The notes below the pieces were generated by a model. It ran no database searches. It was not told the DNA's origin and saw only the letters and a list, made by a program, of their open reading frames with translations. The position numbers and the translations under genes were made by a program. DNA of 64,000 nt from Alistipes sp. (GTDB taxonomy: Bacteria > Bacteroidota > Bacteroidia > Bacteroidales > Rikenellaceae): contig JAFYRX010000004.1 in the NCBI GenBank assembly GCA_017546725.1, forward strand, positions 62,001 through 126,000, given 5' to 3'. Positions 16,633-26,063 of the stretch are shown in pieces (the first letter of the stretch is position 1; each line of letters starts with the position of its first letter).

Positions 16633-17991
16633 TTAGAACGAATATTTTACCATTGCGCATATGCGGCAGTTCGCAACATTGCGCAACGCTTCGCTACGTC
16701 CATTAATTGCTACATCACCATACCCTACAACTGTATAATCAGCCTCAAGACCGAGAGCAAAACTCTTTATATTATAAACAATCGAAGGTGTTACGCAGTA
16801 CATATAATCGGTATTTTTTGCACCTTTCACCCAGAAGTCTTCAGTCGATATAAAATCCTTTTTCGCACCTAGATTCTGCGAGAATCCACCCATTAAGCCC
16901 ACCTGACACTTCTTGCCATAAAGAGCCTGCAACCACGTTGTAGCCGAACGTAGTGGAGCATACTCATATGCGCCCGTTTTTTCGTCGTAAGATGTTGCAC
17001 CAAAGCCGCTAATCATTGTCAGATGTGCGACATTCTCGCCATAAACAACCTTACCCTTGAGGTTGAACAATCCACACTTATAATCAGCAAACAACTCCGA
17101 CGATACACCCTGCACCCTATCATTTACCCTAACCGTCACGGGGATAATGCTTGTTGAACCATCTTCGGCTATCACTTCACGTTGCGCGACACTTGTACGT
17201 CGAGGCATAAGACTTAAGAAATCCACACCTGCACCAATAGTAAAATGCTCCCCAGCATGCTTAACTGACGCATACATTTCGGGCCAAATATTCCATCGTG
17301 CATAATCGTGTGTACCTCCATTGGGGCCTACCGATGTATTAGGATGCTGGTACAATGCAGCGGCAACGAAGTGCCAATTCTCACCCATATTTACATCGAC
17401 ATTAACCTGCGGAGAGCGATTAAACGGCGAAAATGGAGAACCAGGCGAGAAACCTACCGTAGTCGGCATAACCTGATTAACCATAGGGTGCCACGTTTGA
17501 CCAACTGTCAATGCCACCTTTTCCCAAGCAAGACGCACATAAGCCTGACGGATACGGAAAAGAGTATTATTTGAACCAAAACCTGAAAAATCTGCCTCGA
17601 CTTTCGCACTACTTGCCGCCTTACCAATGCTTGGGCCAGCAATATCAACTCCCAAACGTGTAGTAAAAGCCGCAAAAGTCAAGCGTTGCAACTCGTTCAA
17701 ATCCTCGCTACCATCCTCATTCAACATAACATCCAACGGAATAATATGGAATGTTTCGCCCATTACGGCATAGCACTCACGGGTATCATAACAAGCATAG
17801 TTGCGAATAAAGCCATACGGCTTGAAACTCACGGCCTTACTCTGCTTTGTCTCAACCTCTGCTTTAAGTTCTTTTACTACTTCATTCTTTATCTCTTGCT
17901 TTAACGCTTCACGCTCCTCTGCGCTATTCTGCGCAACAGCCATATTCATTGCACAAGAGAGTGCCAATATCGAAACTATAAATTTCTTCAT
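16633..17991 (-). CDS. DcaP-like trimeric outer-membrane porin
   Basis: Exported protein of 452 residues (signal MKKFIVSILALSCAMNMAVAQ). A short charged helix (AEEREALKQEIKNEVVKELK) that could form a periplasmic trimeric coiled coil precedes the barrel, as in DcaP. Barrel strands include FKPYGFIRNYACYDTREC, EADFSGFGSNNTLFRIRQAY and LAWEKVALTVGQTWHPM, and the chain ends in KYSF with terminal Phe. DcaP porins pass negatively charged small molecules. It stands alone between a convergent phosphatase gene and a divergent hydrolase gene. Confidence 0.8.
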   Translation of the reverse strand: MKKFIVSILALSCAMNMAVAQNSAEEREALKQEIKNEVVKELKAEVETKQSKAVSFKPYGFIRNYACYDTRECYAVMGETFHIIPLDVMLNEDGSEDLNELQRLTFAAFTTRLGVDIAGPSIGKAASSAKVEADFSGFGSNNTLFRIRQAYVRLAWEKVALTVGQTWHPMVNQVMPTTVGFSPGSPFSPFNRSPQVNVDVNMGENWHFVAAALYQHPNTSVGPNGGTHDYARWNIWPEMYASVKHAGEHFTIGAGVDFLSLMPRRTSVAQREVIAEDGSTSIIPVTVRVNDRVQGVSSELFADYKCGLFNLKGKVVYGENVAHLTMISGFGATSYDEKTGAYEYAPLRSATTWLQALYGKKCQVGLMGGFSQNLGAKKDFISTEDFWVKGAKNTDYMYCVTPSIVYNIKSFALGLEADYTVVGYGDVAINGRSEALRNVANCRICAMVKYSF

Positions 17992-18008
17992 ACCTAAAAA
18001 TTTGTTCG

Positions 18009-18016
18009 CAAAAATA
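18009..18016 (-). promoter_or_regulatory. -7 box TATTTTTG for the DcaP-like porin
   Basis: The minus strand reads TATTTTTG 17 bp before the start codon at 17991. The upstream TTTG is not clear at standard spacing. Confidence 0.45.
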
Positions 18017-18077
18017 GTAATTTTTCTCTAAACCACTCTGACTTACATAATACATTATCGCCTAATTATAATTTAGG

Positions 18078-18109
18078 TTTGTAAAAACGCAATATAAGTT
18101 GTACTTTTG
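18078..18109 (+). promoter_or_regulatory. Consensus promoter of a serine hydrolase gene
   Basis: TTTG at 18078-18081, 20-bp spacer, TACTTTTG at 18102-18109. The predicted transcript start (about 18116) lies downstream of an in-frame start at 18107, which fixes the gene start at 18137. Confidence 0.78.
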
Positions 18110-18136
18110 CGTTCGTATTTCGCAGAGATTCTTCGT

Positions 18137-19474
18137 ATGAAAAGATATTTTTCGTTGGTCATAGGCATATTATTAATAGGTGGCGTGATTTTCTTATGCC
18201 GCCCCTCTGCACCTCGTGACCATACTGAAGAAATCGAGGAGTTGCGGTATCGCCTTAATGACTCTCTGTCGAATGCACTTTCTGACCTCCCTGCGACTGT
18301 GCGTATGGAGCAATACATCGCTCGTTGGATGAGCCGCAACAATATTCGCGGAGCATCGTTGGCCGTAATGAAGAATGAGCAATTAATCTACTGCAAAGGC
18401 TTTGGTTGGGCCGACAAGGAGCAGCAGGTTACTGCCGATGTGGGCCACATCTATCGTATCGCATCAGCCTCAAAACTCATCACGGCCGTAGGCATTATGA
18501 AACTATGCGACCAGGGACGCCTAACGCTCGATAGCAAGGTTTTTGGCCCTGAGGGAATTCTGAAGCAGTTTACAGAGATAAAGGATAAACGTGCAGAACA
18601 AATCACCGTACGTCACCTACTCAACCACACATCCGGTTTCAGCCGCCGTATGGGCGACCCGATGTTCCGCATCGCCGATGTTATTGAATGGGAGGAGTTG
18701 GACACCACCCCTACTGCCGATGAATTAATTTCATTCCAACTCGGTATGAAGTTACGTTGCGCGCCTGGTAGTTCGGCCCAATACTCCAATATCGGTTATC
18801 TTGTCCTTTCGCGCGTAATTGAACAGGTGTCGGGTATTGATTACGAGGAGTATCTGCAAACCAATGTCCTTTGGCCTGCAGGCTGCTACGATATGCATAT
18901 TGCACGCAACTATTACGAGGAGCGTTATCCCAAAGAGGTTAAATATTACGGTCACGACGCTGAGACCATCGAATCCTACGACGGCTCTGGCAAGATGCGC
19001 CTACGCGAGTATGGTGGCAACGACATTCGTGGCCTGCAAGGTGCTGGAGCGTGGGTGTCGTCAGCCGTAGAGATGTTACGTCTTGTTGCCTCTATCGACG
19101 GCAAACCTGGTGTTCCCGACATTCTCTCAGCCGAGAGTATTGCCGAGATGAAACGCATCCGTCGTGATGGCGATTATGCTTTGGGCTGGGCCCGTTATCA
19201 CGCAAATAGCGGCACTTTGGTGCGTACAGGCACTATGTCTGGCACTTGTGCATACATCGAGAGCAAGGAGAATGGTATCTCTTACGCCTTCCTTACCAAT
19301 ACAAGCAGTTATCGTGGTGCTTCGTTCACTAATTCTATTGGTAGAATGGTTCACGACGCTATGTCACGTGTTACGGAGTGGCCATCAGATAGAGATATGT
19401 TCGTTGCCGTTCCCCACGATGAGGCTAATTCAGCATCTACGACAGACGACAATCAATCGGGCGATATCTCATAA
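18137..19474 (+). CDS. Membrane-anchored serine hydrolase, beta-lactamase/PBP class C fold
   Basis: Protein of 445 residues. The N-terminus MKRYFSLVIGILLIGGVIFL is a membrane anchor or signal. The hydrolase domain has SxxK in IASASKLITAVG, the YxN motif in YSNIGYLVLSRV, and the wording VRHLLNHTSGFSRRMGD common to class C-like esterases and peptidases. The KTG-like third motif is replaced by the region VRTGTMSGTCAYIES. The start at 18137 is chosen because the longer reading begins inside the -7 box. Likely acts on cell-wall peptides or related amides/esters; true beta-lactamase activity is not indicated. Monocistronic. Confidence 0.85.
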   Translation: MKRYFSLVIGILLIGGVIFLCRPSAPRDHTEEIEELRYRLNDSLSNALSDLPATVRMEQYIARWMSRNNIRGASLAVMKNEQLIYCKGFGWADKEQQVTADVGHIYRIASASKLITAVGIMKLCDQGRLTLDSKVFGPEGILKQFTEIKDKRAEQITVRHLLNHTSGFSRRMGDPMFRIADVIEWEELDTTPTADELISFQLGMKLRCAPGSSAQYSNIGYLVLSRVIEQVSGIDYEEYLQTNVLWPAGCYDMHIARNYYEERYPKEVKYYGHDAETIESYDGSGKMRLREYGGNDIRGLQGAGAWVSSAVEMLRLVASIDGKPGVPDILSAESIAEMKRIRRDGDYALGWARYHANSGTLVRTGTMSGTCAYIESKENGISYAFLTNTSSYRGASFTNSIGRMVHDAMSRVTEWPSDRDMFVAVPHDEANSASTTDDNQSGDIS

Positions 19475-19543
19475 CCACACATCATTCCACACAGTAAACC
19501 TATCAAAACAAGCCATCTATTTCGTTATTTGGCTTTTTTTGTC

Positions 19544-19551
19544 TATTTTTG
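19544..19551 (+). promoter_or_regulatory. -7 box TATTTTTG for engB
   Basis: TATTTTTG fits the -7 consensus. It overlaps an upstream in-frame ATG at 19549, supporting the later start at 19609. No consensus TTTG at 19 to 21 bp. Confidence 0.5.
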
Positions 19552-19608
19552 TGCGCAGTTATAAGCAACCGTTGCCATAAACATAGCGGTTCGCACAACT
19601 TACAGATT

Positions 19609-20196
19609 ATGCAGGTAACAAAAGCAGAGTTCAAATGTAGTTCCGAGAAGATTTCGCAAGTCCCGAAAGATGATTTGCGCGACATTGCCTTTATTGGCCG
19701 CAGTAACGTTGGAAAATCTTCGCTCATAAATATGCTTACAGGGCATAAAGGCTTGGCTAAGGTATCATCTACGCCAGGTAAGACACGCCTCATAAATCAC
19801 TTCTGCATCAATCGTCAATGGTATTTGGTCGATTTGCCAGGATATGGCTACGCACGAGTATCGAAGAATATGCGTGGCGAGTTCTCTAAAATCATTCTCG
19901 ATTATGTCCTCAAATGCCAGAAGATGCATTTCCTGTTCGTGCTCGTCGATTCTCGCCTTGAGCCGCAAGCCATCGACCTACGCTTTATAGAGATGTTGGG
20001 CGAAAATGGAGTACCCTTCGGTATTATATTCACAAAGTGTGACAAACTCTCGGCTACTCAACGTCGCAAGAGCGTAGAACGCTACTGCGCCACACTTGCC
20101 GAACAGTGGGAAGAGATGCCTCCGATGTTTTGTTCTTCTAGCGAAAAGGGGCTAGGTCGCGAGGAAATCCTCGATTATATCGAGAAATGTTTATAA
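19609..20196 (+). CDS. engB: Ribosome-biogenesis GTPase YihA/EngB
   Basis: GTPase of 195 residues that helps assemble the large ribosomal subunit. G1 motif GRSNVGKSSLIN, G2 region STPGKTRLINH, G3 in VDLPGYGYARVS, G4 TKCDK and G5 near SSEKGLG are all present. The start at 19609 (MQVTKAEFKCSS) is chosen because the longer reading begins in the -7 box; this also gives the usual length of about 200. Followed by prs after 89 bp, which has its own -7 box. Confidence 0.95.
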   Translation: MQVTKAEFKCSSEKISQVPKDDLRDIAFIGRSNVGKSSLINMLTGHKGLAKVSSTPGKTRLINHFCINRQWYLVDLPGYGYARVSKNMRGEFSKIILDYVLKCQKMHFLFVLVDSRLEPQAIDLRFIEMLGENGVPFGIIFTKCDKLSATQRRKSVERYCATLAEQWEEMPPMFCSSSEKGLGREEILDYIEKCL

Positions 20197-20245
20197 CTAT
20201 TTGAAAAATTGGCCTGAATAGGACTTTTTTTTGCTAATATTGTAA

Positions 20246-20253
20246 TATATTTG
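20246..20253 (+). promoter_or_regulatory. -7 box TATATTTG for prs
   Basis: TATATTTG 33 bp before the prs start. A TTTG lies only 12 bp upstream, too near for the consensus, so only the -7 box is supported. Confidence 0.5.
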
Positions 20254-20285
20254 CACAATAAAAGAAAACACAATACAATAATAAA

Positions 20286-21224
20286 ATGGCTATTCACAAG
20301 ATTAAGTTTTTCACAGGTCGCGCATCGCGCTACCTTGCAGAGAAAATCGTTGCAAGTTATGGCTCAAAACTCGGTGATGCCGAGGTTTTGGAGTTCAGCG
20401 ACGGTGAGTTCCAACCCTACTACAACGAGTCTATTCGCGGTTGTACCGTTTTCATCATCCAATCGACATTCCCTTCGTCAGATAATTTGATGGAGTTGTT
20501 GATGATGATTGACGCTGCTCGTCGTGCATCGGCTTACAAGGTTATTGCAGTTATGCCCTACTTCGGCTGGGCTCGTCAGGACCGCAAGGACCGTCCTCGT
20601 GTACCCATTGGTGCAAAGTTGGTTGCTAACTTGTTGGTTGCAGCAGGTGTTGACCGTGTGATGACTATGGATTTGCACGCCGACCAGATTCAGGGTTTCT
20701 TCGATATCCCCGTTGACGCACTTTATGCAAGTGGTATCTTCGTTCCCTACATCAAGAATCTTAACATCGAGAATCTCTCAATCGCTTCTCCCGATATGGG
20801 TGGTGCAAAGCGTGCTAACTCTTATGCCAAGCATTTGCAGACTCCCATCATCATCTCTCACAAGGAGCGCGCAAAGGCTAACGTCGTAGGTAGTATGACT
20901 GCTATCGGTGAGGTTGAAGGCCGCAACATTATTATTGTTGACGATATGATTGACACAGCAGGTACAATCTGTATGGCTGCAAATATGTTGATGGACAAGG
21001 GTGCTGCCAGCGTTCGTGCCGTTATCACTCACCCCATCTTGTCAGGCGCTGCTTATGAGCGTATCAACGAGAGTAAGTTGCAGGAGGTTATCGTAACCGA
21101 CACTATTCCTCTTAACCCCAACAAGGATTTGAGCAAGTTTACAGTTTTGTCTGTTGCCGACATCTTTGCCGAGGTTATCGAGCGCGTACACAACTACAAG
21201 GAGATTAGTTCTATCTTCTATTAA
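20286..21224 (+). CDS. prs: Ribose-phosphate pyrophosphokinase
   Basis: Makes PRPP from ribose 5-phosphate and ATP for nucleotide, His and NAD synthesis; cytosolic, 312 residues, the usual size. Seen: the ATP-binding region FSDGEFQPYYNESIRG and ARQDRKDRPRVPIGAKLVAN, the metal-binding MTMDLHADQIQGFF, and the PRPP loop NIIIVDDMIDTAGT. Codon use is like that of highly expressed genes in this window. Followed directly by a strong terminator. Confidence 0.97.
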   Translation: MAIHKIKFFTGRASRYLAEKIVASYGSKLGDAEVLEFSDGEFQPYYNESIRGCTVFIIQSTFPSSDNLMELLMMIDAARRASAYKVIAVMPYFGWARQDRKDRPRVPIGAKLVANLLVAAGVDRVMTMDLHADQIQGFFDIPVDALYASGIFVPYIKNLNIENLSIASPDMGGAKRANSYAKHLQTPIIISHKERAKANVVGSMTAIGEVEGRNIIIVDDMIDTAGTICMAANMLMDKGAASVRAVITHPILSGAAYERINESKLQEVIVTDTIPLNPNKDLSKFTVLSVADIFAEVIERVHNYKEISSIFY

Positions 21225-21245
21225 TAGAGATAGCGCGATACAACA

Positions 21246-21289
21246 AATTACCCCGTCTTACCAGCAAGGTCAGACGGGGTAATTATTTA
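21246..21289. terminator. Bidirectional intrinsic terminator (prs / DoxX-thioredoxin-like gene)
   Basis: GC-rich stem AATTACCCCGTCT (21246-21258) and AGACGGGGTAATT (21272-21284) with A/T-rich flanks, between convergent genes. Confidence 0.88.
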
Positions 21290-21304
21290 TGGTTTACTGC
21301 TCAC

Positions 21305-22426
21305 CTAAAAGTCTATATTTCGGCAGTTGTACTTCTCTTCGATAAAGCCATCGTTCAGTACCACCAAACCCGTATTGGCTCTTAGCATAGTCTTCATTAC
21401 CGTAGCGTCAATATTATAACATCTCACCTCTTCGCTACCCGCAAAACTATGATACATAACCTCATCGCCCAATGGTTGAGGCGTAAGACATACTACAGTT
21501 GCATCCTGCTCCTCGGCACGCTCTACCACTTTGCGCAGACGCTCCTCGCACGACTTGCTTATCTTATCAAAATTCGTCACGCAAATCATATATACATACC
21601 CCTCGCGAGTTAGGATGTCGTGTGTAACATTACCTTCGACGTCCGAAATCGAGAACTCACTCACCAAAGTCTGAACAGGCGAAATCTCATTATCTATTCT
21701 GGTTTCAACCCACTCCCATTTTGCCTCATTCTGCCACTCCTTGTCATCAATCGAGAATTCACGCAAGCGACCTGTACGGCGATTCTTATACACCAACACA
21801 TACTCCTCGGATGCCATCTCCTCCTCACCTGTATCGTGCTTTGCCGTAATCATCTCATATATATTAGCACCCTTCTTATAAGGCAAGAAATCAATCAACG
21901 GCAAATTGTAATAACAATAAGCACCCACACCCATAGCAAACGTACAGAATACTGCAGCCAAAGCCAACTCCCAACGCTTAAAATCGAGTATGCGCTGATG
22001 GCGATAGCGGTACCATATCAAAAATACCATCGGCAGCAAAACTAGATTCTTAAAGAATGTCTGCCAGGGAGAAAGTTTCAATGCATCGCCAAAGCATCCG
22101 CAATCTTCTACAGGTATCCACGTTGCACTTAGGAATGTCAGCACCGTAAAGAATGTCATCGACACGAGCGCAAAAATAGATATCAATCGCGTACGCACTC
22201 TGAACATTAGCATCAAGCCCATCATCAACTCTGCACCGCACAACCATACCGAGAATATCATACTATATGGCAAGAACTGTTCTATGCCATATATTGACAG
22301 ATACTCATTCACCCTCAATGCCGTACCCCACGGGTCCACAGCCTTGACGAATCCCGAAAAGATAAACGTCAGGCCGACCAGCGTACGACATACGTGTGAT
22401 GCTATTTTCAACTTTCGTGGAGTCAT
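21305..22426 (-). CDS. BT_3928-type membrane protein: DoxX/MauE-like helices plus thioredoxin-like tail
   Basis: Protein of 373 residues. The N-terminal 180 residues hold four to five membrane helices with DoxX/MauE wording: VGLTFIFSGFVKAVDPWGTA and VEDCGCFGDALKLSPWQTFF. The Cys pair in DCGCFGD is the conserved MauE-type site. The C-terminal half is a soluble domain that reads like a thioredoxin fold (VYMICVTNFDKISKSCEERL, ANTGLVVLNDGF) without CxxC. The ATG at 22426 is used; a GTG at 22429 is possible. It ends the tmk unit, 4 bp after tmk. A thiol-redox role in the envelope is likely but unproven. Confidence 0.78.
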   Translation of the reverse strand: MTPRKLKIASHVCRTLVGLTFIFSGFVKAVDPWGTALRVNEYLSIYGIEQFLPYSMIFSVWLCGAELMMGLMLMFRVRTRLISIFALVSMTFFTVLTFLSATWIPVEDCGCFGDALKLSPWQTFFKNLVLLPMVFLIWYRYRHQRILDFKRWELALAAVFCTFAMGVGAYCYYNLPLIDFLPYKKGANIYEMITAKHDTGEEEMASEEYVLVYKNRRTGRLREFSIDDKEWQNEAKWEWVETRIDNEISPVQTLVSEFSISDVEGNVTHDILTREGYVYMICVTNFDKISKSCEERLRKVVERAEEQDATVVCLTPQPLGDEVMYHSFAGSEEVRCYNIDATVMKTMLRANTGLVVLNDGFIEEKYNCRNIDF

Positions 22427-22430
22427 CACC

Positions 22431-23117
22431 CTATTTGTTTAGGCATTTAGCGACAACCGCCTCTATTCTGCTGAAAATCTCTTCAGGTGATGCCATCTCA
22501 TTGCTCTCAGTACTGCAATTCACAACGTGCAAGTTCTCGTCATACTCGGCTGCATCCAAATACACCTGTCTTACAGCACGCTGCAAATCCATCGACTGCT
22601 CGTGAATATCCTTCTGGCCATTTAGATAGGCTCTATCATCACCTTCACGCTGCTCCTGCAACAATTTTCGTTCTGTAAATGCAAACGGCACATCCAGGAA
22701 AAGCGACACATCGGGTTTCGGGATAGCATTATATTCATACTCCAAACCGAGAATCCACTTGCGCAACTCCTCGCGTGCAGCCTCGTCGCTCAACTTTGCA
22801 CACTGGTAGCCTACATTAGAATATACATAGCGGTCGCAGATTACAACTTTGCCCTCTGCCAACCATTGACGAATCATAGTAGCGGCATCCTTGCGGTCTC
22901 CCGCATACAACAATGCCACAACGTATGGGTCCACCTGTTCAATACTACCCAACTCACCACGCAGAAAGCGTGCAATCATATCTCCGAAATAGGGTGCATC
23001 GAAACGCGGAAAATGCAGATACTCGCTCTCAATACCCTTTTGAGCAAACATCTCTCGCAATTTTGCGATTTGTGTCGATTTGCCAGAACCATCAACACCC
23101 TCTAATACTATAAACAT
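22431..23117 (-). CDS. tmk: Thymidylate kinase
   Basis: Phosphorylates dTMP to dTDP; cytosolic, 228 residues. P-loop EGVDGSGKSTQIAKL at the N-terminus, the DR(Y/H) motif in ICDRYVYSNVGYQ, and the dTMP-binding FLDVPFAFTERK. About 15 residues longer than E. coli Tmk, with an insertion around EDLHVV-like C-terminal wording (YDENLHVVNCSTES). It sits 81 bp after sufS on the same strand and may be part of the suf transcript. Confidence 0.94.
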   Translation of the reverse strand: MFIVLEGVDGSGKSTQIAKLREMFAQKGIESEYLHFPRFDAPYFGDMIARFLRGELGSIEQVDPYVVALLYAGDRKDAATMIRQWLAEGKVVICDRYVYSNVGYQCAKLSDEAAREELRKWILGLEYEYNAIPKPDVSLFLDVPFAFTERKLLQEQREGDDRAYLNGQKDIHEQSMDLQRAVRQVYLDAAEYDENLHVVNCSTESNEMASPEEIFSRIEAVVAKCLNK

Positions 23118-23198
23118 CTCTTCTTTAGTTTGGTTTTATATTGCTTGGGGAGTAGTAAACTTGCTGTCATTTATCACTACACCCCTTTAATTCTTTCT

Positions 23199-24416
23199 TT
23201 ATCGCAGCATCCTCACAGCACGCTCAACACCTCGGCATAGCGAATCAATCTCCTCTCGTGTATTGTACATTGCTATAGATGCTCGACACATTCCCGTCAC
23301 ACCATAGTGTGCCATTACAGGTTCCGCACAATGTTGTCCCGTACGGATTGCGACTCCCAATTTGTCGAGAATCATACCTATATCATAATGATGTACACCC
23401 TCCACATTAAACGACACGATAGAACATTTACCCTCTGTCGTACCATATACTTTTAGACCATCAATCTGCTGCAACTGCTGCTCAGCATAACGGGTAAGCG
23501 CAGACTCATACTCCTCTACAGCCTTCAAATCGAGACCTTCGAGGTATTTTATTGCCTCGCCCAATGCTATTGCATCTATATAGTTAGCCGTACCAGCCTC
23601 AAACTTCAGAGGTAACGGTGCATAGGTTGTCTTTGCAAATGATACTCTATCTACCATATCTCCGCCACACAAGAACGGAGGCATCGCATCTAATATTTCA
23701 CGCTTACCATACAAGACACCGACACCCGTAGGACCATATAATTTATGAGCCGAAAATGCGTAAAAATCGCAATCCAACTCCGCGACATTCACTCCTCCGT
23801 GAACCACACCTTGGCAACCATCCACTGTAACCAATGCCCCTACAGCGTGAGCCTTGTCAATAATCTTTCGCAAATCGGGGCGTGTTCCCAATGTATTCGA
23901 TGCCTGCGTTACGGCAACCATTCGTGTGCGCTTATCAAGCAACTCATCAAGGCACTCCACCCTCAAACGACCATCATCTTCAAAAGGCAGCACTCTAATT
24001 TCTACACCCTTTCGTTCTGCTATCAACTGCCAGGGCACAATATTGGAGTGATGTTCCATCTCGCTGATGATGATATTATCACCTTCGTGCAAAAACTTCT
24101 CACCCCAAGCATAGGCCACTGTATTGAGCGAAGCCGTAGCACCGGCGGTAAAGATAATCTCCTCTCGCGCAGATGCTCCAATAAAACTTTGCACTTTGTT
24201 GCGAGCCGCTTCATAAAGTTCTGTGGCTTCCTCCGAGAGACGATGCACACCACGATGAATATTGGCGTTGTGTCGTTTATATAGATTCTCGATGCAACGA
24301 ATCACCTGCTGCGGCTTTTGAGCCGTAGCACCACTATCCAGATATACCAAAGGTTTTCCATTAACCTCGCTATCCAGAATCGGGAAATCTCCTCTTATAT
24401 CCGCTGCATCAAACAT
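23199..24416 (-). CDS. sufS: SUF cysteine desulfurase
   Basis: PLP enzyme of 405 residues that takes sulfur from L-cysteine for Fe-S cluster assembly. The PLP-binding Lys is in CDFYAFSAHKLYGPTGVG, the His stack in MEHHSNIVPWQ, and the catalytic Cys in RTGQHCAEPVM, as in group II desulfurases. It is last in the sufBCDS order, 6 bp after sufD. No sufE or sufU partner is in the window. Confidence 0.96.
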   Translation of the reverse strand: MFDAADIRGDFPILDSEVNGKPLVYLDSGATAQKPQQVIRCIENLYKRHNANIHRGVHRLSEEATELYEAARNKVQSFIGASAREEIIFTAGATASLNTVAYAWGEKFLHEGDNIIISEMEHHSNIVPWQLIAERKGVEIRVLPFEDDGRLRVECLDELLDKRTRMVAVTQASNTLGTRPDLRKIIDKAHAVGALVTVDGCQGVVHGGVNVAELDCDFYAFSAHKLYGPTGVGVLYGKREILDAMPPFLCGGDMVDRVSFAKTTYAPLPLKFEAGTANYIDAIALGEAIKYLEGLDLKAVEEYESALTRYAEQQLQQIDGLKVYGTTEGKCSIVSFNVEGVHHYDIGMILDKLGVAIRTGQHCAEPVMAHYGVTGMCRASIAMYNTREEIDSLCRGVERAVRMLR

Positions 24417-24422
24417 ACTCTG

Positions 24423-25244
24423 TTATTGAATTTGTTCCAAAATAGCATTCAACTCCTCGGCCAACACTTCGCCAAACTCCGATGAAGAATAGACTATATC
24501 CTTAACAAAGCCCTCTATCTGCAAACGACGAGCCTGCGTCTCCGACAAACCTCGCTGACGCATATACAACACCGCCTCACCATCCAACTGACCAACGGTT
24601 GCTCCGTGTGAGCATTTAACGTCGTCGGCATAAATCTCCAACTGCGGCTTTGTTATGATTTTAGCCTCACGGCCTAACTCTATATTGCGACTATTCTGGC
24701 GAGCATCGGTACGCTGTGCATCTTGTGCCACGTATACCATACCGTTAAACTCACCTGTCGATTGCTCTCCAGCAACACCCTTAACAAGAGAATTGCTCAC
24801 ACAATCCGAATAGAAGTGATTAACCCTAACACCCACCTTGCAACGCTCCTCGCCACGCGATAGGAACACACTACGCAAAGCATTTGAGGCCTGCTTACCA
24901 TTCAAATCTACCGTATAATCAGCAATTGCACCACTTGTAACGACGCTTATCACATCGCACACGCTACCTGCCTGCTGACGCATAGTAACATCGGCAAAGC
25001 ATCCGCCTAAATAAACATCAATAATCTGTAACGATGAACAAGGCGATACATCGAACACCATATTCGACGTATCAGCCGAAGTATGTACTATCAACATCTT
25101 ACGACGTTGTTGCTCGGCCACTGACACATTCAGCGAGGCAGGATTTATCACAACCTCCACCTGCTCGCCACTTGTCAATGACAGTACACCACCCTCCGAC
25201 TGCGGGTTAATACCCTGCTCGCGTAAATATTCAAGCAAGCCCAT
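24423..25244 (-). CDS. sufD: Fe-S assembly protein SufD, short form
   Basis: Scaffold partner of SufB and SufC. At 273 residues it is far shorter than the 400 to 450 usual for SufD: the N-terminal helical domain is reduced to about 20 residues (MGLLEYLREQGINPQSEGGV) before the beta-helix core. The core ends normally, with the conserved His in EIYADDVKCSHGATVG and the helical tail RGLSETQARRLQIEGFVKDI. The upstream sufC stop lies 2 bp before its start, so no missing 5' exon-like piece is hidden there. Likely a natural compact form. Confidence 0.92.
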   Translation of the reverse strand: MGLLEYLREQGINPQSEGGVLSLTSGEQVEVVINPASLNVSVAEQQRRKMLIVHTSADTSNMVFDVSPCSSLQIIDVYLGGCFADVTMRQQAGSVCDVISVVTSGAIADYTVDLNGKQASNALRSVFLSRGEERCKVGVRVNHFYSDCVSNSLVKGVAGEQSTGEFNGMVYVAQDAQRTDARQNSRNIELGREAKIITKPQLEIYADDVKCSHGATVGQLDGEAVLYMRQRGLSETQARRLQIEGFVKDIVYSSSEFGEVLAEELNAILEQIQ

Positions 25245-25246
25245 CG

Positions 25247-25999
25247 TTACTCCTTATAATCGTTTATCAACCAATCGTAGCCCTCCTTCTCCAACTTCAG
25301 AGCCAGAGTCTTGTCGCCAGTATAGATTATACGGCCCTTATACAAGACGTGTACATAGTCGGGCACAATATAATCCAACAAACGCTGATAGTGAGTAATC
25401 ACCACCGTTGCATTCTCTGCAGTATGCAACTTTGTAACACCTGTTGCTACTATACGCAGAGCATCGATATCCAAGCCCGAATCAGTCTCATCCAACACAG
25501 CCAACTTCGGCTCAAGCATAGCCATCTGGAAAATCTCGTTCTTCTTCTTCTCTCCGCCCGAGAAACCCTCATTTACGGCACGGTTAGTAAGTTTGGAATC
25601 CAACTCGACAACAGCACTCTTCTCACGCATCATACGCAAGAACTCGCCAGCCGCCAAAGGTTCCTCGCCACGAAATTTACGATGCTCGTTTACGGCCATC
25701 TTCATAAAGTTAGCCATCGTTACACCAGGAATCTCTACGGGGTATTGAAAACCAAGGAACAAACCCATACGTGCTCTATCCTCAATCGATAACTCCAACA
25801 AGTTGCGGCCCATAAACTCCACACTACCATCAGTCACCGTAAATTTCTCATTACCAGCCAATACCGACGCCAATGTACTCTTACCAGAACCATTCGGGCC
25901 CATAATTGCGTGTACCTCACCAGCACGGACTTCAAGGTTAATTCCTCGAAGTATTTGTTTCTCTCCAATCGACGCACACAAATTCTTAACACTTAACAT
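25247..25999 (-). CDS. sufC: Fe-S assembly ATPase SufC
   Basis: ABC-type ATPase of 250 residues that drives shape changes of the SufBD scaffold. Walker A GPNGSGKSTLASVLAG, Q-loop GFQYPVEIPGV, signature FSGGEKKKNEIFQMAML, Walker B KLAVLDETDSGLDIDAL and switch His THYQRLL are all intact. It is 64 bp after sufB and 2 bp before sufD. Confidence 0.97.
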   Translation of the reverse strand: MLSVKNLCASIGEKQILRGINLEVRAGEVHAIMGPNGSGKSTLASVLAGNEKFTVTDGSVEFMGRNLLELSIEDRARMGLFLGFQYPVEIPGVTMANFMKMAVNEHRKFRGEEPLAAGEFLRMMREKSAVVELDSKLTNRAVNEGFSGGEKKKNEIFQMAMLEPKLAVLDETDSGLDIDALRIVATGVTKLHTAENATVVITHYQRLLDYIVPDYVHVLYKGRIIYTGDKTLALKLEKEGYDWLINDYKE

Positions 26000-26063
26000 A
26001 TTATAGCGTTTATCTAAACTTTTACTTTAATTCAAACACTTTGCTCGCAGTTAAACCTCTACT

